Positions 1 to 9,708 of a stretch of 64,000 bases of DNA are shown in pieces. The translations under genes were made by a program, and so were the position numbers. Each line of letters begins with the position of its first letter. Positions within the stretch are counted from its first letter, which is position 1. The notes below the pieces were generated by a model, which ran no database searches, was not told where the DNA came from, and worked only from the letters and a program-made list of their open reading frames with translations. This stretch comes from a bacterium (lineage in GTDB: Bacteria; Bacteroidota; Bacteroidia; Chitinophagales; Saprospiraceae). The stretch lies in assembly GCA_024742755.1 (NCBI GenBank), contig JANSXW010000008.1, positions 17,315-81,314 of the forward strand. The letters are read 5' to 3'.

Positions 1-1
1 C

Positions 2-3000
2 GATCTTTCAGCTGTAGATGTTACCGGCAATGGCTTCCCGGATGCGGTCTATTCCCATACCGGCAACGGAGCCTATGGCCGCGCGTACACGAATTTCCTG
101 CAGTTGGCGCCCTGGGGGGAGGCTCAGATTTTCTGGCAAAGTGGCGAAACTTCAGGCATGACTGCCCACACCGTGGCGGATGCAGATCAGGATGGGGACA
201 CGGACCTCATCGCCTTTCAGCAAAATCTGGGCTATGTCTGGATGGAACGCCTGCCGAATGGTCAGCTTGGCTTCACCAATAACCTGATCGACGGCACACC
301 AACCGGGGTCAAACTGGTTTCGGCTGACCTCAACGGAGATGGCATAGCCGGTTTGCTTACCTATGGCGACGATAATGACCTGGTGTCCGGTTCCGTTCCA
401 ATCGGTTGGAGAGCGGGCCCCTTAAACAGCCCGGCTCCGCCCGTCCTGCTCAACCGCAGTACGTCTTACCTGCGGGATCTCCTGCCCTGGGATTGGGATG
501 CAGATGGGCAAACGGACCTGTTGTTTTGCGATGATACAGGCATCGCCTGGTTGCGCAATGAAGGTGCAGGCCAAAATTTCGGAACGCCGGTTTCCTTGTG
601 GGATGCTCCGGCTGAGCTTGATTATTTTGAGTTTGCCGCCCTTGATGGAGACGGTTTGCCAGATGGCGTAGGTACGGCCTCCACTGGTATTGCGAGTTGG
701 TTGCCGGTGATTTGGAACAGCAGTACGGGAGATACGCTGTCTTTTCCAGGATTTGAACTCCGGCAGGGGCATCATTTTGATGTCGCTGATGCCGACGGGG
801 ATGGCGATCAGGATATCGTGCTGCTTACGCGGGAAAGCGGCGTGGTGCTGCTATGGAATGAATGGGGCAACGGAGGCAGCTTAACCCCTCAGGTGGCCAT
901 CCCGGGCCAATTTGGAGCCGCTTATGCTTATTCCGGTATTCTAATGGATGACCTTGATCAGGACGGGGATGCGGACCTTGTGCTCCGACTAAACGACGGG
1001 ACCTTTTTTGCCCTACAGCAGGATGTCAACGGGCAATTCAGCGATTTACAGGAAATCGAGGGCATGTTTGGCGTAGACTATTTGTTTGCTGGCGACTATG
1101 ACCTGGATGGGCGGCAGGATTTGCGGGGCCGGTACGTTATTCAGGGCATTCAGGGAGTGCTGGGAATGGTGTCTTACGATACGGTTCAGCAGGCATTCAC
1201 ACCGGCATTGGAGCGTGGTTATGTTGGAAACACCTACATAGTTGCTGAGGAAAGGCTCAATACCGACAGCCTGCCCGATTATGTGACCGGGGATGGCTTC
1301 TCCTTTAATGTGGGGGTAACGGGATTTGTATCTACTCCTTTCCTGCCATCGCCATTTGAGTATCACCTGCCCCCGGCCCTTTATCAGAATGCCCGCCGGG
1401 CGGACCTCGATGGGGATGGCACCCCTGAGTTGATCACCGGCAGTCAGGAGATTATGGTTTATCAGCCCGTTTTCTCCAGTCAGCAACTGGTGCAGGGGCA
1501 ACTGGTATGGGATACGACCCTCAATTGCACTTTCAACACAGATTCGCCGGGCCTGCCCGATGGGCAATTGCTGCTGGAAGGGCAAGACGGCACTCAGCAA
1601 GTGCTCACACCTACCGCTACAGGCTACTACGCTGGCTACCTGCCCGACGACACCACGGCATACACCCTCGCTCCGGTCCTGCCCAATGACTACTGGCAGG
1701 CCTGCCCGCCCGATACCGTGCTGCAGGGCCCCGGGCCGCACACCGTCAATTTCGCCGTATCTCCAACGGTTTCCTGCCCGCTTATGGAGCTGGATATGGC
1801 GCTGAGCCCGGTCCGGCAGTGCTTCAACTCCAATGTAATGCTGCACTACAATAATGCCGGTACGGTATCGGCGGACTCCGTGGTGATTCAGCTGTTTTTT
1901 GATAACCGGATGACACCGGTATCCGCTTCTGTGCCCTGGAGCATGCAAACCGATACCTCCCTGACTTTTAATTTGGGGGCTGTCGAAGTGGAGGCCGGGG
2001 GCGAGATCATGGTTCAGATGGAACCCGATTGTGCGCAATTGATACTGGGCGAGGTCCTCTGTTATCAGGCCCGCATCAGCCCGGATACTTTGTGCGCGCC
2101 GGGGCTGACCGATTGGGAAGGGGGCAACCTTCGGGGCAGTTACCGTTGTGAGCAGGACAGCCTGAAATGGGAAATCGAAAATACCGGCTTTGGTCCGGTG
2201 ACGGTCCCTGTGCCTTACGCGCTCAACATCGTTAATGATGATATTGTGCTTTTGCAGAGTGGAGGGCTTGAGGTTTTGCCAGGGGAGTCCGTTTTGCTTG
2301 CCGCGCCTGCCGATTCCACCGCCTATCTGCTGGAAGCTGCGCAGCCGGAAGGGCATCCCGCACCCGAACCGATCCGCCTGTTGGCACAGGGGTGCCTGGC
2401 AGCCCTTGATACCGGTCTGGTCAGCGCCTTTCCCAACGACAACGGGAATATCTTTGAAGTAGAACAGTGCCGCCCGGTCATAGGGGCTTATGACCCCAAT
2501 ATTAAGGAAGCCTTTCCGCGTGGGTTTGGCCCCGACCACCTCATCCCGGCAGCACAGGAACTGCAGTACACCATCCACTTTCAGAATGTGGGCACGGATA
2601 TGGCCCGGAACGTGACCATCCGGGACACGCTTTCGCCCGAGCTTGACCTGGGTACTTTCCGGGCAGCGGGCGGTTCGCATGACCATCAGTGGTATTTGCT
2701 GCCGGGGCGTGTACTCGTTGTTCAGTACCCGGAGATATTGCTGCCCGACAGCACCAGCAATGAGCCGGAAAGCCACGGCTTTTTTGCCTTCTCCATTCAA
2801 CCCCGTGCAGGCATTGTACCGGCTGCTGTCATTGAAAACCGCGCGGGCATTTATTTCGATTTCAATCCACCCATCATTACGAATACAGTAACCCATCAAA
2901 TTGAAAAGCCGGTCGTGGCTTCCGTGGTGTATGCGAGCCTTTGCCCCGGAGCGGTTTACCTCGGGCAGGTACTGAACGCAGATACCATTCTGGAAGAACG

Positions 3001-3469
3001 CTTTGTGGCCCCCTTGCGGGATAGCGTCGTTTGGCACCATGTGGATGTATTGACACTGCAGGATACCACAGTGGTGGAAGTCGGGCTGACAGAGGCCGGC
3101 TGGTGGGAAGGGATACTGGTCAACACCGATACGGCGATAACGGAGGTTCACCTCAGCCATGCGGGTTGCGACAGCCTGGTCCGCTACGAAATAAGCATCC
3201 TCACCAGTCTTTCTAAGTCGATGAAGATCGGCGGGTGGGTTCTGGCGCCCAATCCAGCCCGGAGCTTTTGTACCTTGTCCGGCCCGGCAACCCCGGCAGC
3301 TGTCCGGATACTCGCTGCTCAGGGGCAGTGCCTGCGAACGCTGCCGGCTGTACGTTCCGGCCGGGAGCGCCAATTGTCCCTGCAGGGCCTGCCTCAGGGC
3401 TTTTACTGGGTGGAAGTGCGGCATAAAGCGGGAATTGTCCGGTTGCCGTTGGTGGTGCTCAGGGAGTAG
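2..3469 (+). CDS. FG-GAP/VCBS-repeat T9SS-secreted protein (5' end outside window)
   Basis: The reading frame is open from base 2, so the start lies off the left edge; about 1155 codons are visible. The first ~480 residues carry repeated Asp-rich calcium-loop motifs of FG-GAP/VCBS type (DADQDGDTDL, DADGDGDQDI, DLDQDGDADL). From about residue 829 (YDPNIKEAF) to about 955 (YFDFNPPI) there is the DUF11-like domain common in Bacteroidota secreted proteins. The last ~75 residues (APNPA..., ending in a short beta-rich tail) fit a T9SS type A sorting domain. Expected location is the cell surface or outside the cell. The repeats suggest a calcium-stabilised beta-propeller; ligand unknown. It ends in TAG, 85 bp before the SDR gene. 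Confidence 0.85.
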   Translation, partial: DLSAVDVTGNGFPDAVYSHTGNGAYGRAYTNFLQLAPWGEAQIFWQSGETSGMTAHTVADADQDGDTDLIAFQQNLGYVWMERLPNGQLGFTNNLIDGTPTGVKLVSADLNGDGIAGLLTYGDDNDLVSGSVPIGWRAGPLNSPAPPVLLNRSTSYLRDLLPWDWDADGQTDLLFCDDTGIAWLRNEGAGQNFGTPVSLWDAPAELDYFEFAALDGDGLPDGVGTASTGIASWLPVIWNSSTGDTLSFPGFELRQGHHFDVADADGDGDQDIVLLTRESGVVLLWNEWGNGGSLTPQVAIPGQFGAAYAYSGILMDDLDQDGDADLVLRLNDGTFFALQQDVNGQFSDLQEIEGMFGVDYLFAGDYDLDGRQDLRGRYVIQGIQGVLGMVSYDTVQQAFTPALERGYVGNTYIVAEERLNTDSLPDYVTGDGFSFNVGVTGFVSTPFLPSPFEYHLPPALYQNARRADLDGDGTPELITGSQEIMVYQPVFSSQQLVQGQLVWDTTLNCTFNTDSPGLPDGQLLLEGQDGTQQVLTPTATGYYAGYLPDDTTAYTLAPVLPNDYWQACPPDTVLQGPGPHTVNFAVSPTVSCPLMELDMALSPVRQCFNSNVMLHYNNAGTVSADSVVIQLFFDNRMTPVSASVPWSMQTDTSLTFNLGAVEVEAGGEIMVQMEPDCAQLILGEVLCYQARISPDTLCAPGLTDWEGGNLRGSYRCEQDSLKWEIENTGFGPVTVPVPYALNIVNDDIVLLQSGGLEVLPGESVLLAAPADSTAYLLEAAQPEGHPAPEPIRLLAQGCLAALDTGLVSAFPNDNGNIFEVEQCRPVIGAYDPNIKEAFPRGFGPDHLIPAAQELQYTIHFQNVGTDMARNVTIRDTLSPELDLGTFRAAGGSHDHQWYLLPGRVLVVQYPEILLPDSTSNEPESHGFFAFSIQPRAGIVPAAVIENRAGIYFDFNPPIITNTVTHQIEKPVVASVVYASLCPGAVYLGQVLNADTILEERFVAPLRDSVVWHHVDVLTLQDTTVVEVGLTEAGWWEGILVNTDTAITEVHLSHAGCDSLVRYEISILTSLSKSMKIGGWVLAPNPARSFCTLSGPATPAAVRILAAQGQCLRTLPAVRSGRERQLSLQGLPQGFYWVEVRHKAGIVRLPLVVLRE

Positions 3470-3495
3470 CAGGGCGCATAGTTTACGAATCTTCC

Positions 3496-3503
3496 TATTT
3501 TTG
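3496..3503 (+). promoter_or_regulatory. Putative Bacteroidota -7 promoter box for SDR gene
   Basis: TATTTTTG matches the Bacteroidota -7 consensus TAnnTTTG, 52 bp before the chosen SDR start. No clear -33 TTTG was seen, so this is a motif match only. Confidence 0.35.
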
Positions 3504-3554
3504 GCAGCACAACAAGCTATCTTGCAAGTTGAGGTTGTCAGAAAAGGAACATTG

Positions 3555-4364
3555 ATGGATTGGAATAACAAAGTCGTTCTCATCACCGGATCGAGTATAG
3601 GAATTGGCCGGGAGCTGGCCGCGCAATTACTGGACAAAGGCGCCCGTGTGGTGCTCAACGCCCGTAATGCCGGCCGCCTTTCGCAAACGCTGCAGGCTTT
3701 TCAGGAGCAGGGTTATCAGGGAATTGCAGCTGTGCCGGGGGATGTTTCCAAACCAGCGGACTGTGCCCGGTTGGTGGAAGCGGCCCAACAGCATTTCGGG
3801 CGGCTCGATGTTGTGGTCAATAACGCAGGCATTTCTGCGGAAGGCGATGTAGGGGAGCTGTCCCCGGAGGTCTTCCGAAAGGTAACGGAAGTCAACTACC
3901 TGGGCAGTGTGTATGTGACACAACAGGCTTTGCCATACCTCCGGCAAAACCGGGGCACCGTGTTTTTTGTATCTAGTATTGCAGCCTTCCGTGGCCTTCC
4001 GGGGCATGCGGTGTACAGTGCTTCCAAAGTGGCGCTCAAGACCTTGTCTGAAGCCCTTAGGGTGGAAGAGGAGCGGCACGGTGTGCATGTGGGCATTGCT
4101 TTCGTCGGATTTACTGAAAACGACCCTCAGAAAGCCATTTACGATAAAGACGGCGTGCTGATACCACAACCGGCCCGCGACTTCGTCCGGCAGGAACCCG
4201 TCGGGGGGGTTGCTGCCCGCATCATCCGTATGATTGAAAGGCGTGAGGCCAGGCGCATTTTCACCCTGTTGGGAAAGCTGAATGGTTTTGCCAATCTTTT
4301 TATGCCAGCGGTGGCGGGGCGGATTCTGCGCCGTTCTTACCATCAGCGGAAGATGGGGGGCTAA
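3555..4364 (+). CDS. SDR-family NAD(P)-dependent oxidoreductase
   Basis: A 269-residue classical short-chain dehydrogenase. The Rossmann motif TGSSIGIG lies near residue 11, NNAG follows in mid-domain, and the catalytic Ser and YSASK come later. The ATG at 3555 is preferred because the fold begins immediately after it, an AGGA ribosome-binding match lies 8 bp upstream, and a longer frame from 3435 would overlap the previous gene with no domain content. The C-terminal basic stretch (RRSYHQRK) and hydrophobic segment resemble DltE/YqjQ-like SDRs, which reduce unknown carbonyls. Substrate not predictable. It appears monocistronic. Confidence 0.88.
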   Translation: MDWNNKVVLITGSSIGIGRELAAQLLDKGARVVLNARNAGRLSQTLQAFQEQGYQGIAAVPGDVSKPADCARLVEAAQQHFGRLDVVVNNAGISAEGDVGELSPEVFRKVTEVNYLGSVYVTQQALPYLRQNRGTVFFVSSIAAFRGLPGHAVYSASKVALKTLSEALRVEEERHGVHVGIAFVGFTENDPQKAIYDKDGVLIPQPARDFVRQEPVGGVAARIIRMIERREARRIFTLLGKLNGFANLFMPAVAGRILRRSYHQRKMGG

Positions 4365-4425
4365 GCTTCATGGCCTGTTCCCGGTTCCGGAGCGTTAAAG
4401 TAAGAATGGTTACTCCCGAAAACTG

Positions 4426-4433
4426 TATTTTTG
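4426..4433 (+). promoter_or_regulatory. Putative -7 box for hybrid sensor gene
   Basis: TATTTTTG fits TAnnTTTG. Transcription would begin near 4440, which favours translation from ATG 4486 over ATG 4438. No -33 element is visible. Confidence 0.35.
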
Positions 4434-4485
4434 CCCTATGTGTGCAGAGAAACAGAACCAATCATTGCTAACAAACGCCTTCCTA

Positions 4486-7221
4486 ATGAAAGTTCTGGTT
4501 GTCCTTGCCGCCTGTGTAGCCTTCAGTCAGCAATTGGTTGCACAGGATATCCCTGCCATTCGACTGGAAAGTGTGGTGGAAGCTGAGGTGGAGTTGCAGG
4601 ATAGCCTGTATAGCTTCTTCAATGCGTTGGAAGCGGTGGCATCGCTGCAGCCTTATTTGGACAGCGGACAGGATGTAACGGCTGATGGTGCCTGGTCTGC
4701 TATCCGGTTGTTCAATGCCACAGATCATACACTGCGTGGGGCTTTAAGTTTTTGCATGTATGCCGATGCGGTTCGCCTCTTTGTCCTACAGGACAGCAGC
4801 CTGATTGACGAGCAGTTCAGCAGCCGTTACACAACCGACAGGAGTGGCAGCCTGCCTTCCAACTATCAGTATCTGTGGCTTAATATCGGCCCCGGAGCGG
4901 CTCAAACCCTCTTCTTTCAAACCTATTTTCACGAAGATACGCCGGAGGGCCATTACCGTCACCTGTTCATTTATCCGGTATTGCCAACCGTGAATAGATT
5001 GATCAACCGGCTTTCCTGGCAGGCTTTCTATTCTGGCTTGCTGGTGTTGCTTGCGATTTTGGGCGGACTGATGGCATGGATTTTCCGGGAACGGGTGTTT
5101 TTGTTTTATGCCGGGATGATGCTGAGTGCGGCCCTTTACTTTGCTGACCGGTACGGTCTTCTTGGGTTGTTGGGGCAATTTCCGAAGCCTACCGATCCTT
5201 TACCTACGTTGGTCTATGCGCTTTCCGGGATCGTAGTTTTCACGGGCCTGTTTGTGGCTGATTTTATTCAAATGCGGGAGCAAATGCCCCGGTATTATAA
5301 GGTGTACGCCTGGTTTTCCGGATGGACGGCGGTATCCCCTTACCTGCTTGTGTGGATACTCAACGGTTTACAGATGGCCAGGCAGATTACCGATACCTGC
5401 CTGGGGTTGTGGGCGCTGCTCTGCATCTGGCCGATTGCCCGTTTGGCATGGAAGGGGCAAAGCCCTGCCCGCACTTTGGTTTGGCCTTTTGGGATATTGT
5501 TTGCGGGAGGCATTCTGTTCTTACTGGGCAATTCGGATATACTGCCGGGCAGTTTTGGGCTGCGGTACAGTTTTCAGATTGGGCTGTTGCTCTTCTCGGG
5601 ATTATTGTTCTTTACCTTGTTTGAACGCGTTACGGCCCTGCGCAAAAAGAAAGAACAGTTTGAGGAGCTCAACGCTCTGAAAACCCGGTTTTTCACCAAT
5701 CTTTCCCACGAGTTCCGCACACCGCTTACCCTCATGATGGGCCCTTTGCAGCAGTTGCTGGAAGGACAGCCGGAGCCAAAAGAGCGGCAGTTGCTGGAGA
5801 TCGCTTTCCGCAATGCCAACAATCAGCTGCATCTGGTGAACGAACTCCTGGAATTATCCAGGCTGGAAGCTGGAAAAATGTCATTGCGTGCCAGCCAACA
5901 GGATGTGGTGCCCCTGGTGCGCAGCCTGGTCTTCGCTTTTGAGTCTTTGGCGCAGGACCGGCAAATCCATCTCTCCTTCAGCAGCGAAGCGCCTTCCATT
6001 CATCTATACTATGAAGCCGGTAAACTGGAAAAGGTGGTGAACAACCTACTCTCCAATGCGCTGAAATTCACGCCTACCGGGGGCCGTGTGACGGTAAGCC
6101 TGGAGCAGGCAGGTCAGGAGTTATGCATCAGCGTGGCGGATACCGGGCCCGGCATACCACAGTTGCAGCAGGATAAAGTCTTCGACCGGTTTTTTCAGGT
6201 GTCGGCCTCCCCTGAGGTGGGCACCGGTGTGGGCCTGGCACTCAGCCGGGAGCTTGTCCGTTTGCATCATGGCCGCATTGAGCTGGAAAGCCGGGAAGGG
6301 GAGGGGGCGGTTTTCCGGGTTTTCCTGCCGTTGGGAAGCAGGCATTTGCGGGCAGAAGAGCGGGTGGAAATTCCCGTGCAGTCGGGCACTGCATTTGCGG
6401 CACCGTTACCGGCAAGGGAAAAGGCGCACAATCCAAGCGTTCCCACCTCCTCCCAAACGGAGGCTACTGTGCTGTTGATCGAGGACAACGATGAAGTCCG
6501 GGCGTTTATCCGGCAGCGCCTGGACAAGGCCTTTAAGATCCTAGAAGCCAACGATGGGCAATCCGGCATTGAAAAAGCCCGGGAGCACATGCCCGACCTC
6601 ATCGTGAGCGATGTGATGATGCCCCGCAAAAATGGTTACGAGGTGTGCGCTGCCCTCAGGAGCGATGTGCGTACCAGCCATATCCCGGTCATCCTGCTGA
6701 CCGCCAAAGCCGAGCAGGAGGAGAAACTACAGGGCCTGCGCACTGGTGCGGATGACTACCTGGCCAAGCCCTTTGATGCCGAGGAACTGCGGGTGCGGAT
6801 TCACAACCTCATCCAACTTCGGCAACAGCTACGGCAGCGCTTCGCCGCCGCAGTGGAACTAAAGCCGGAGGAAGTCGCCGTCAATTCCATCGATCAGGAT
6901 TTTCTGGAGAATGCGCTGGGCATTGTGGAAAGCCGAATGGATGATGAGCAGTTCAGCGTGGAAGTCCTTGCCCGGGAAATTGGCATGAGCCGGCCTCAGC
7001 TCAACCGGAAACTTCGCGCACTGGTCAATCAGTCGACCAATCAATTCATTCAGTCCATCCGCCTGCAGCGCGCCGCCGACTTGCTCCGGAAGCAGAGCGG
7101 GACGGTAGCTGAAATTGCCTTCCAAACCGGCTTCAGCAGCACGGCCTACTTCATCAAATGCTTCAAAGATAAATACGGGGAAACGCCCGGCAGTTTTTCG
7201 AAAAATTCGCCCAAAAGCTAG
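4486..7221 (+). CDS. Hybrid two-component sensor kinase/response regulator with AraC output
   Basis: A 911-residue protein joining a whole phosphorelay to DNA binding. Order: signal peptide (1-20); periplasmic beta-rich domain (~20-175) like 7TMR-DISM extracellular modules; about seven membrane segments (~185-380); HisKA with LSHEFRTPL (His about 408); HATPase_c with N and G boxes (VVNNLLSNALKF, ADTGPGI, GTGVGLAL); receiver domain with SDVMMP (Asp about 709); C-terminal AraC helix-turn-helix (~815-911). Unlike most HTCS proteins its sensor part is 7TM rather than a beta-propeller. ATG 4486 begins directly at the signal peptide; ATG 4438 would add 16 residues. Direct repeats just downstream (7245-7276) could be its target. 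Confidence 0.85.
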   Translation: MKVLVVLAACVAFSQQLVAQDIPAIRLESVVEAEVELQDSLYSFFNALEAVASLQPYLDSGQDVTADGAWSAIRLFNATDHTLRGALSFCMYADAVRLFVLQDSSLIDEQFSSRYTTDRSGSLPSNYQYLWLNIGPGAAQTLFFQTYFHEDTPEGHYRHLFIYPVLPTVNRLINRLSWQAFYSGLLVLLAILGGLMAWIFRERVFLFYAGMMLSAALYFADRYGLLGLLGQFPKPTDPLPTLVYALSGIVVFTGLFVADFIQMREQMPRYYKVYAWFSGWTAVSPYLLVWILNGLQMARQITDTCLGLWALLCIWPIARLAWKGQSPARTLVWPFGILFAGGILFLLGNSDILPGSFGLRYSFQIGLLLFSGLLFFTLFERVTALRKKKEQFEELNALKTRFFTNLSHEFRTPLTLMMGPLQQLLEGQPEPKERQLLEIAFRNANNQLHLVNELLELSRLEAGKMSLRASQQDVVPLVRSLVFAFESLAQDRQIHLSFSSEAPSIHLYYEAGKLEKVVNNLLSNALKFTPTGGRVTVSLEQAGQELCISVADTGPGIPQLQQDKVFDRFFQVSASPEVGTGVGLALSRELVRLHHGRIELESREGEGAVFRVFLPLGSRHLRAEERVEIPVQSGTAFAAPLPAREKAHNPSVPTSSQTEATVLLIEDNDEVRAFIRQRLDKAFKILEANDGQSGIEKAREHMPDLIVSDVMMPRKNGYEVCAALRSDVRTSHIPVILLTAKAEQEEKLQGLRTGADDYLAKPFDAEELRVRIHNLIQLRQQLRQRFAAAVELKPEEVAVNSIDQDFLENALGIVESRMDDEQFSVEVLAREIGMSRPQLNRKLRALVNQSTNQFIQSIRLQRAADLLRKQSGTVAEIAFQTGFSSTAYFIKCFKDKYGETPGSFSKNSPKS

Positions 7222-7244
7222 TATTCATAAAGGTTTGATCGAAA

Positions 7245-7276
7245 TTTTATACCCTATGATCCGATTTTGATACCCT
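7245..7276. promoter_or_regulatory. Phased direct repeat, candidate AraC/HTCS operator
   Basis: TTTTATACCCT (7245-7255) and TTTGATACCCT (7266-7276) match at 10 of 11 positions with 21 bp periodicity, two helical turns. That geometry is typical of AraC-family sites. It lies between the hybrid regulator and the T9SS gene at 7448. Confidence 0.45.
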
Positions 7277-7447
7277 TTCTGCCGCCCTTTGGCCCACCTT
7301 TGTACCATCCGGTTTTTGATTTTGGTAGCTACCTCCTTTTTTGCCCCAGTCGTTTTCCGGGGCCGCACAAAATGACCAATTTTTCATTCAAAGCGGGAGC
7401 AGCATAAGTTGCAAATGCAATGGCCTCCCCACCAAAAAAAATGATCG

Positions 7448-8635
7448 ATGAGACTAATTATTACAACTGTTGCGCTATTGTTTTCCAGTGTTTTGGCACA
7501 TGCCCAGATTACTATCGAACGGCAAGACTTTACCCTGGAGCCTGGTATTCAAACGAAAGGCTGGTACCTGGACCATGCCGGTGCTTCTGCACCAGAGGTG
7601 GGCGAAGGCGCAGTTTGGGATTTCAGTAGCCTTACCCTTGATGGGAGCTTTACAGCAGACTATGAAGTGCCTTCGAGCCCGCTATTCCCCGAGGCTAATA
7701 TCACGGAGCCTTCATTCGCCACTTTATTAGGTGGGCTTGGTATCCAAAACAGCTTCAATTACAATTCCATTGATGATAGTGGTTATGGCAGTTGGGGGAG
7801 TATAGGAGAAGAGGTTAGCGTTCCGTTGGGCCCTGTGACGGGTATGGATGCGGACAACCTGACCATTCTTGAATTGGTGATTCAATTCGATCAGCGCAGG
7901 ACCCTCCTCCCGTTTCCGCTGAATTACGGAGATGCATGGACGCATAACGCCACCTATAATGTAGATTTTTTGGTAACTGTGGCAGGCTTCGGCCTGCAGG
8001 GGGTGCCTGCCGGGCAGACCATACAGGACAGTGTCAGCTATGAGGTCGCCGGATATGGCACCGTTATTCTGCCTAATCCGCAAGGCGCTGACCAGGAACC
8101 CGTCAGCATAGAAGGATTGCTGATCAAACGGGACCGGATCACAACCAATAACTACACCCTGGCTGGTCAGCCTGCGCCCCAACTGATGCTTGATGCATTT
8201 GGGCTCGAACAGGGGGAAATCCAATTCAACACCCGTTATTTCGTTTATGCCAAGGGCCTGCCCCGCAGCGCCGCCAATATCGCGGTGAATGGCAATGGCG
8301 AAATCACTTCCTTCACGATCTCAGATGACATCACCCAGTTGATCAGTTCTACCTCACAGCCGACAGCGGAACCACTGCAGGCAAAGGCCTTCCCCAATCC
8401 GGTCGTTGCCGGGGGCGCGCTTTCCGTAGAGTTGCCCGCCACCATCCAAAATGGCACGCTGCAGCTTTTGGATGCCTTGGGCCGTCAGGCCGCCACCTGG
8501 CCCGTAAGCGGTCTGCAGGGGCAAATTGTACCTTGCAATCTTCCTGCGCACCTGCAGGCCGGGCTGTACGTATACCGCATAATGGAAAATAACAAGGAAG
8601 TAAGGGGAATCGGGAAGCTGAACATCGTACGATAG
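7448..8635 (+). CDS. T9SS-secreted protein of unknown function
   Basis: A 395-residue protein with a clear signal peptide (MRLIITTVALLFSSVLAHAQ) and a C-terminal T9SS type A sorting domain (about 317-395, beginning AFPNPV and ending in a beta-rich KLNIVR tail). The central ~290 residues are beta-rich and I do not recognise a catalytic family. The start follows an A-rich tract rather than a Shine-Dalgarno sequence, common in Bacteroidota. It is followed by a strong intrinsic terminator and preceded by the possible HTCS site, so it may be the regulated target of the upstream sensor (inference). Confidence 0.8.
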   Translation: MRLIITTVALLFSSVLAHAQITIERQDFTLEPGIQTKGWYLDHAGASAPEVGEGAVWDFSSLTLDGSFTADYEVPSSPLFPEANITEPSFATLLGGLGIQNSFNYNSIDDSGYGSWGSIGEEVSVPLGPVTGMDADNLTILELVIQFDQRRTLLPFPLNYGDAWTHNATYNVDFLVTVAGFGLQGVPAGQTIQDSVSYEVAGYGTVILPNPQGADQEPVSIEGLLIKRDRITTNNYTLAGQPAPQLMLDAFGLEQGEIQFNTRYFVYAKGLPRSAANIAVNGNGEITSFTISDDITQLISSTSQPTAEPLQAKAFPNPVVAGGALSVELPATIQNGTLQLLDALGRQAATWPVSGLQGQIVPCNLPAHLQAGLYVYRIMENNKEVRGIGKLNIVR

Positions 8636-8663
8636 ATTAAGTAGGCTTCCGGAAATGTTAAGG

Positions 8664-8700
8664 CTGCCTCATCCCGTTTGGGGTGGGGCAGTGCTTTTTT
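8664..8700 (+). terminator. Rho-independent terminator after 7448 gene
   Basis: Arms CTGCCTCATCCC (8664-8675) and GGGGTGGGGCAG (8680-8691) pair over 12 bp with G-U wobbles around a 4-base loop, followed by TGCTTTTTT. Confidence 0.8.
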
Positions 8701-8866
8701 AGCATAGCCTTTTCCTGTTTCAATGCCACAGATCGACAAGCGGAACAGGTATCTTATAATTTTATTCCTTTTATTGGAGATGCTAACATGGCATATCTAT
8801 TGGTAGCAGAAGTTTTTTTACGAAGGCACTCAGTCGTGGTTTTTCGAGTTTTATCCAGCTGTTTTA

Positions 8867-9061
8867 AAACACATAGGGAGATAGGGTCGCATAGCGGGTT
8901 TTGAAACACATAGGCACATAGGGTCACATAGCGGGTTTTTTGAAACACATAGGGAGATAGGGTCGCATAGCGGGTTTTGAAACACATAGGCACATAGGGT
9001 CACATAGCGGGGGTGTAGCGGGTTTTTTGAAACACATAGGGAGATAGGGTCGCATAGCGGG
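8867..9061 (+). repeat. Left array of ATAGGG-type repeats beside GxxExxY gene
   Basis: Five direct copies of a 36-39 bp unit starting at 8867, 8904, 8943, 8980 and 9030. Two alternating variants are seen: one with GGGAGATAGGGTCGC (copies 1, 3, 5) and one with GGCACATAGGGTCAC (copies 2, 4). Each unit starts AAACACATAGG and ends CATAGCGGG. There are no unique spacers. Together with 8701-8866, where I see nothing else, the array fills the gap before the GxxExxY gene. Small antisense frames through it are repeat artefacts. Confidence 0.9.
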
Positions 9062-9172
9062 TGCCAACTGCGTATGCAGGTCTTGTAAAGGAAGATTCAG
9101 CAGGATGTATAGCACGCAGTGAAGATAGAGTCGAATGAAAAATACGGATTCATTAACCATAAATCTGAGATT

Positions 9173-9595
9173 ATGAAAAAGCAATTGACCAAAGACTATC
9201 TCAATAAGTTGACTTATGAGGTGATCGGAGCAGCTATCGAAGTGCATCGGGAAATTGGGCCGGGCTTACTGGAAAGTGTTTATGAGGCGTGTATGGTGCA
9301 TGAGCTGGAACTAAGAGGTATTCAGGTGACTCAGCAACAGCAGGTTCCTGTGAACTATAAGGGTAAAATTGTGAAGGCGGATTTAAGGTGCGATCTGCTC
9401 GTGGAAGATTGCCTGGTGGTTGAGCTTAAGGCAGTATTGGAAATGCTGCCTATATTCGAGGCTCAGGTGATGACCTATAGCAGGCTGCTTAAAGTGCCTA
9501 AGGCATTGCTCATTAATTTCACTTGTGAGAACATAGTCCGTCAGGGGCAGAAGACTTTTGTGAATGAATACTTTAGATTGTTGCCGGAGGAGTGA
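9173..9595 (+). CDS. GxxExxY family protein (PD-(D/E)XK nuclease-like)
   Basis: A 140-residue protein of the GxxExxY family. The name-giving motif is at 31-37 (GLLESVY), preceded by the family's HREIGPG (25-31). A PD-(D/E)XK-like core follows: Asp74 in RCDLLVED and Glu84-x-Lys86 in VVELKAV. The length is normal for the family. The biological role of the family is not established; the fold suggests a nuclease. ATG 9173 is chosen because homology begins there; a GTG at 9119 would add 18 unconserved residues. The gene stands alone between repeat arrays in opposite orientation, which suggests gene and arrays form one unit. Confidence 0.85.
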   Translation: MKKQLTKDYLNKLTYEVIGAAIEVHREIGPGLLESVYEACMVHELELRGIQVTQQQQVPVNYKGKIVKADLRCDLLVEDCLVVELKAVLEMLPIFEAQVMTYSRLLKVPKALLINFTCENIVRQGQKTFVNEYFRLLPEE

Positions 9596-9632
9596 AGTTA
9601 CGGAGGTGAAAACATGTAGTGTTGGGTTATGG

Positions 9633-9706
9633 AAACACATAGCCAGATAGGGTACGTAGTGTGGCGTTATGGAAACATATGAGGCACATAGGGTCACATA
9701 TCGGGC
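9633..9706 (+). repeat. Two degenerate direct copies of the ATAGGG repeat
   Basis: Copies start at 9633 (AAACACATAGCCAGATAGGG) and 9673 (AAACATATGAGGCACATAGGG), in the same orientation as the left array but more diverged. The second faces the first inverted unit at 9720-9747 across a short gap, giving a potential snap-back stem of about 28 bp. Confidence 0.8.
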
Positions 9707-9708
9707 AG

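Noticed and set aside
1046..3658. 870-codon open frame antisense to the FG-GAP gene
   Set aside because: It is the complementary strand of a well-supported secreted protein; GC-rich third positions keep the opposite frame open, and it has no domain content.
8867..9061. Possible CRISPR array
   Set aside because: Units are contiguous variants of one sequence with no unique spacers and no cas genes nearby.
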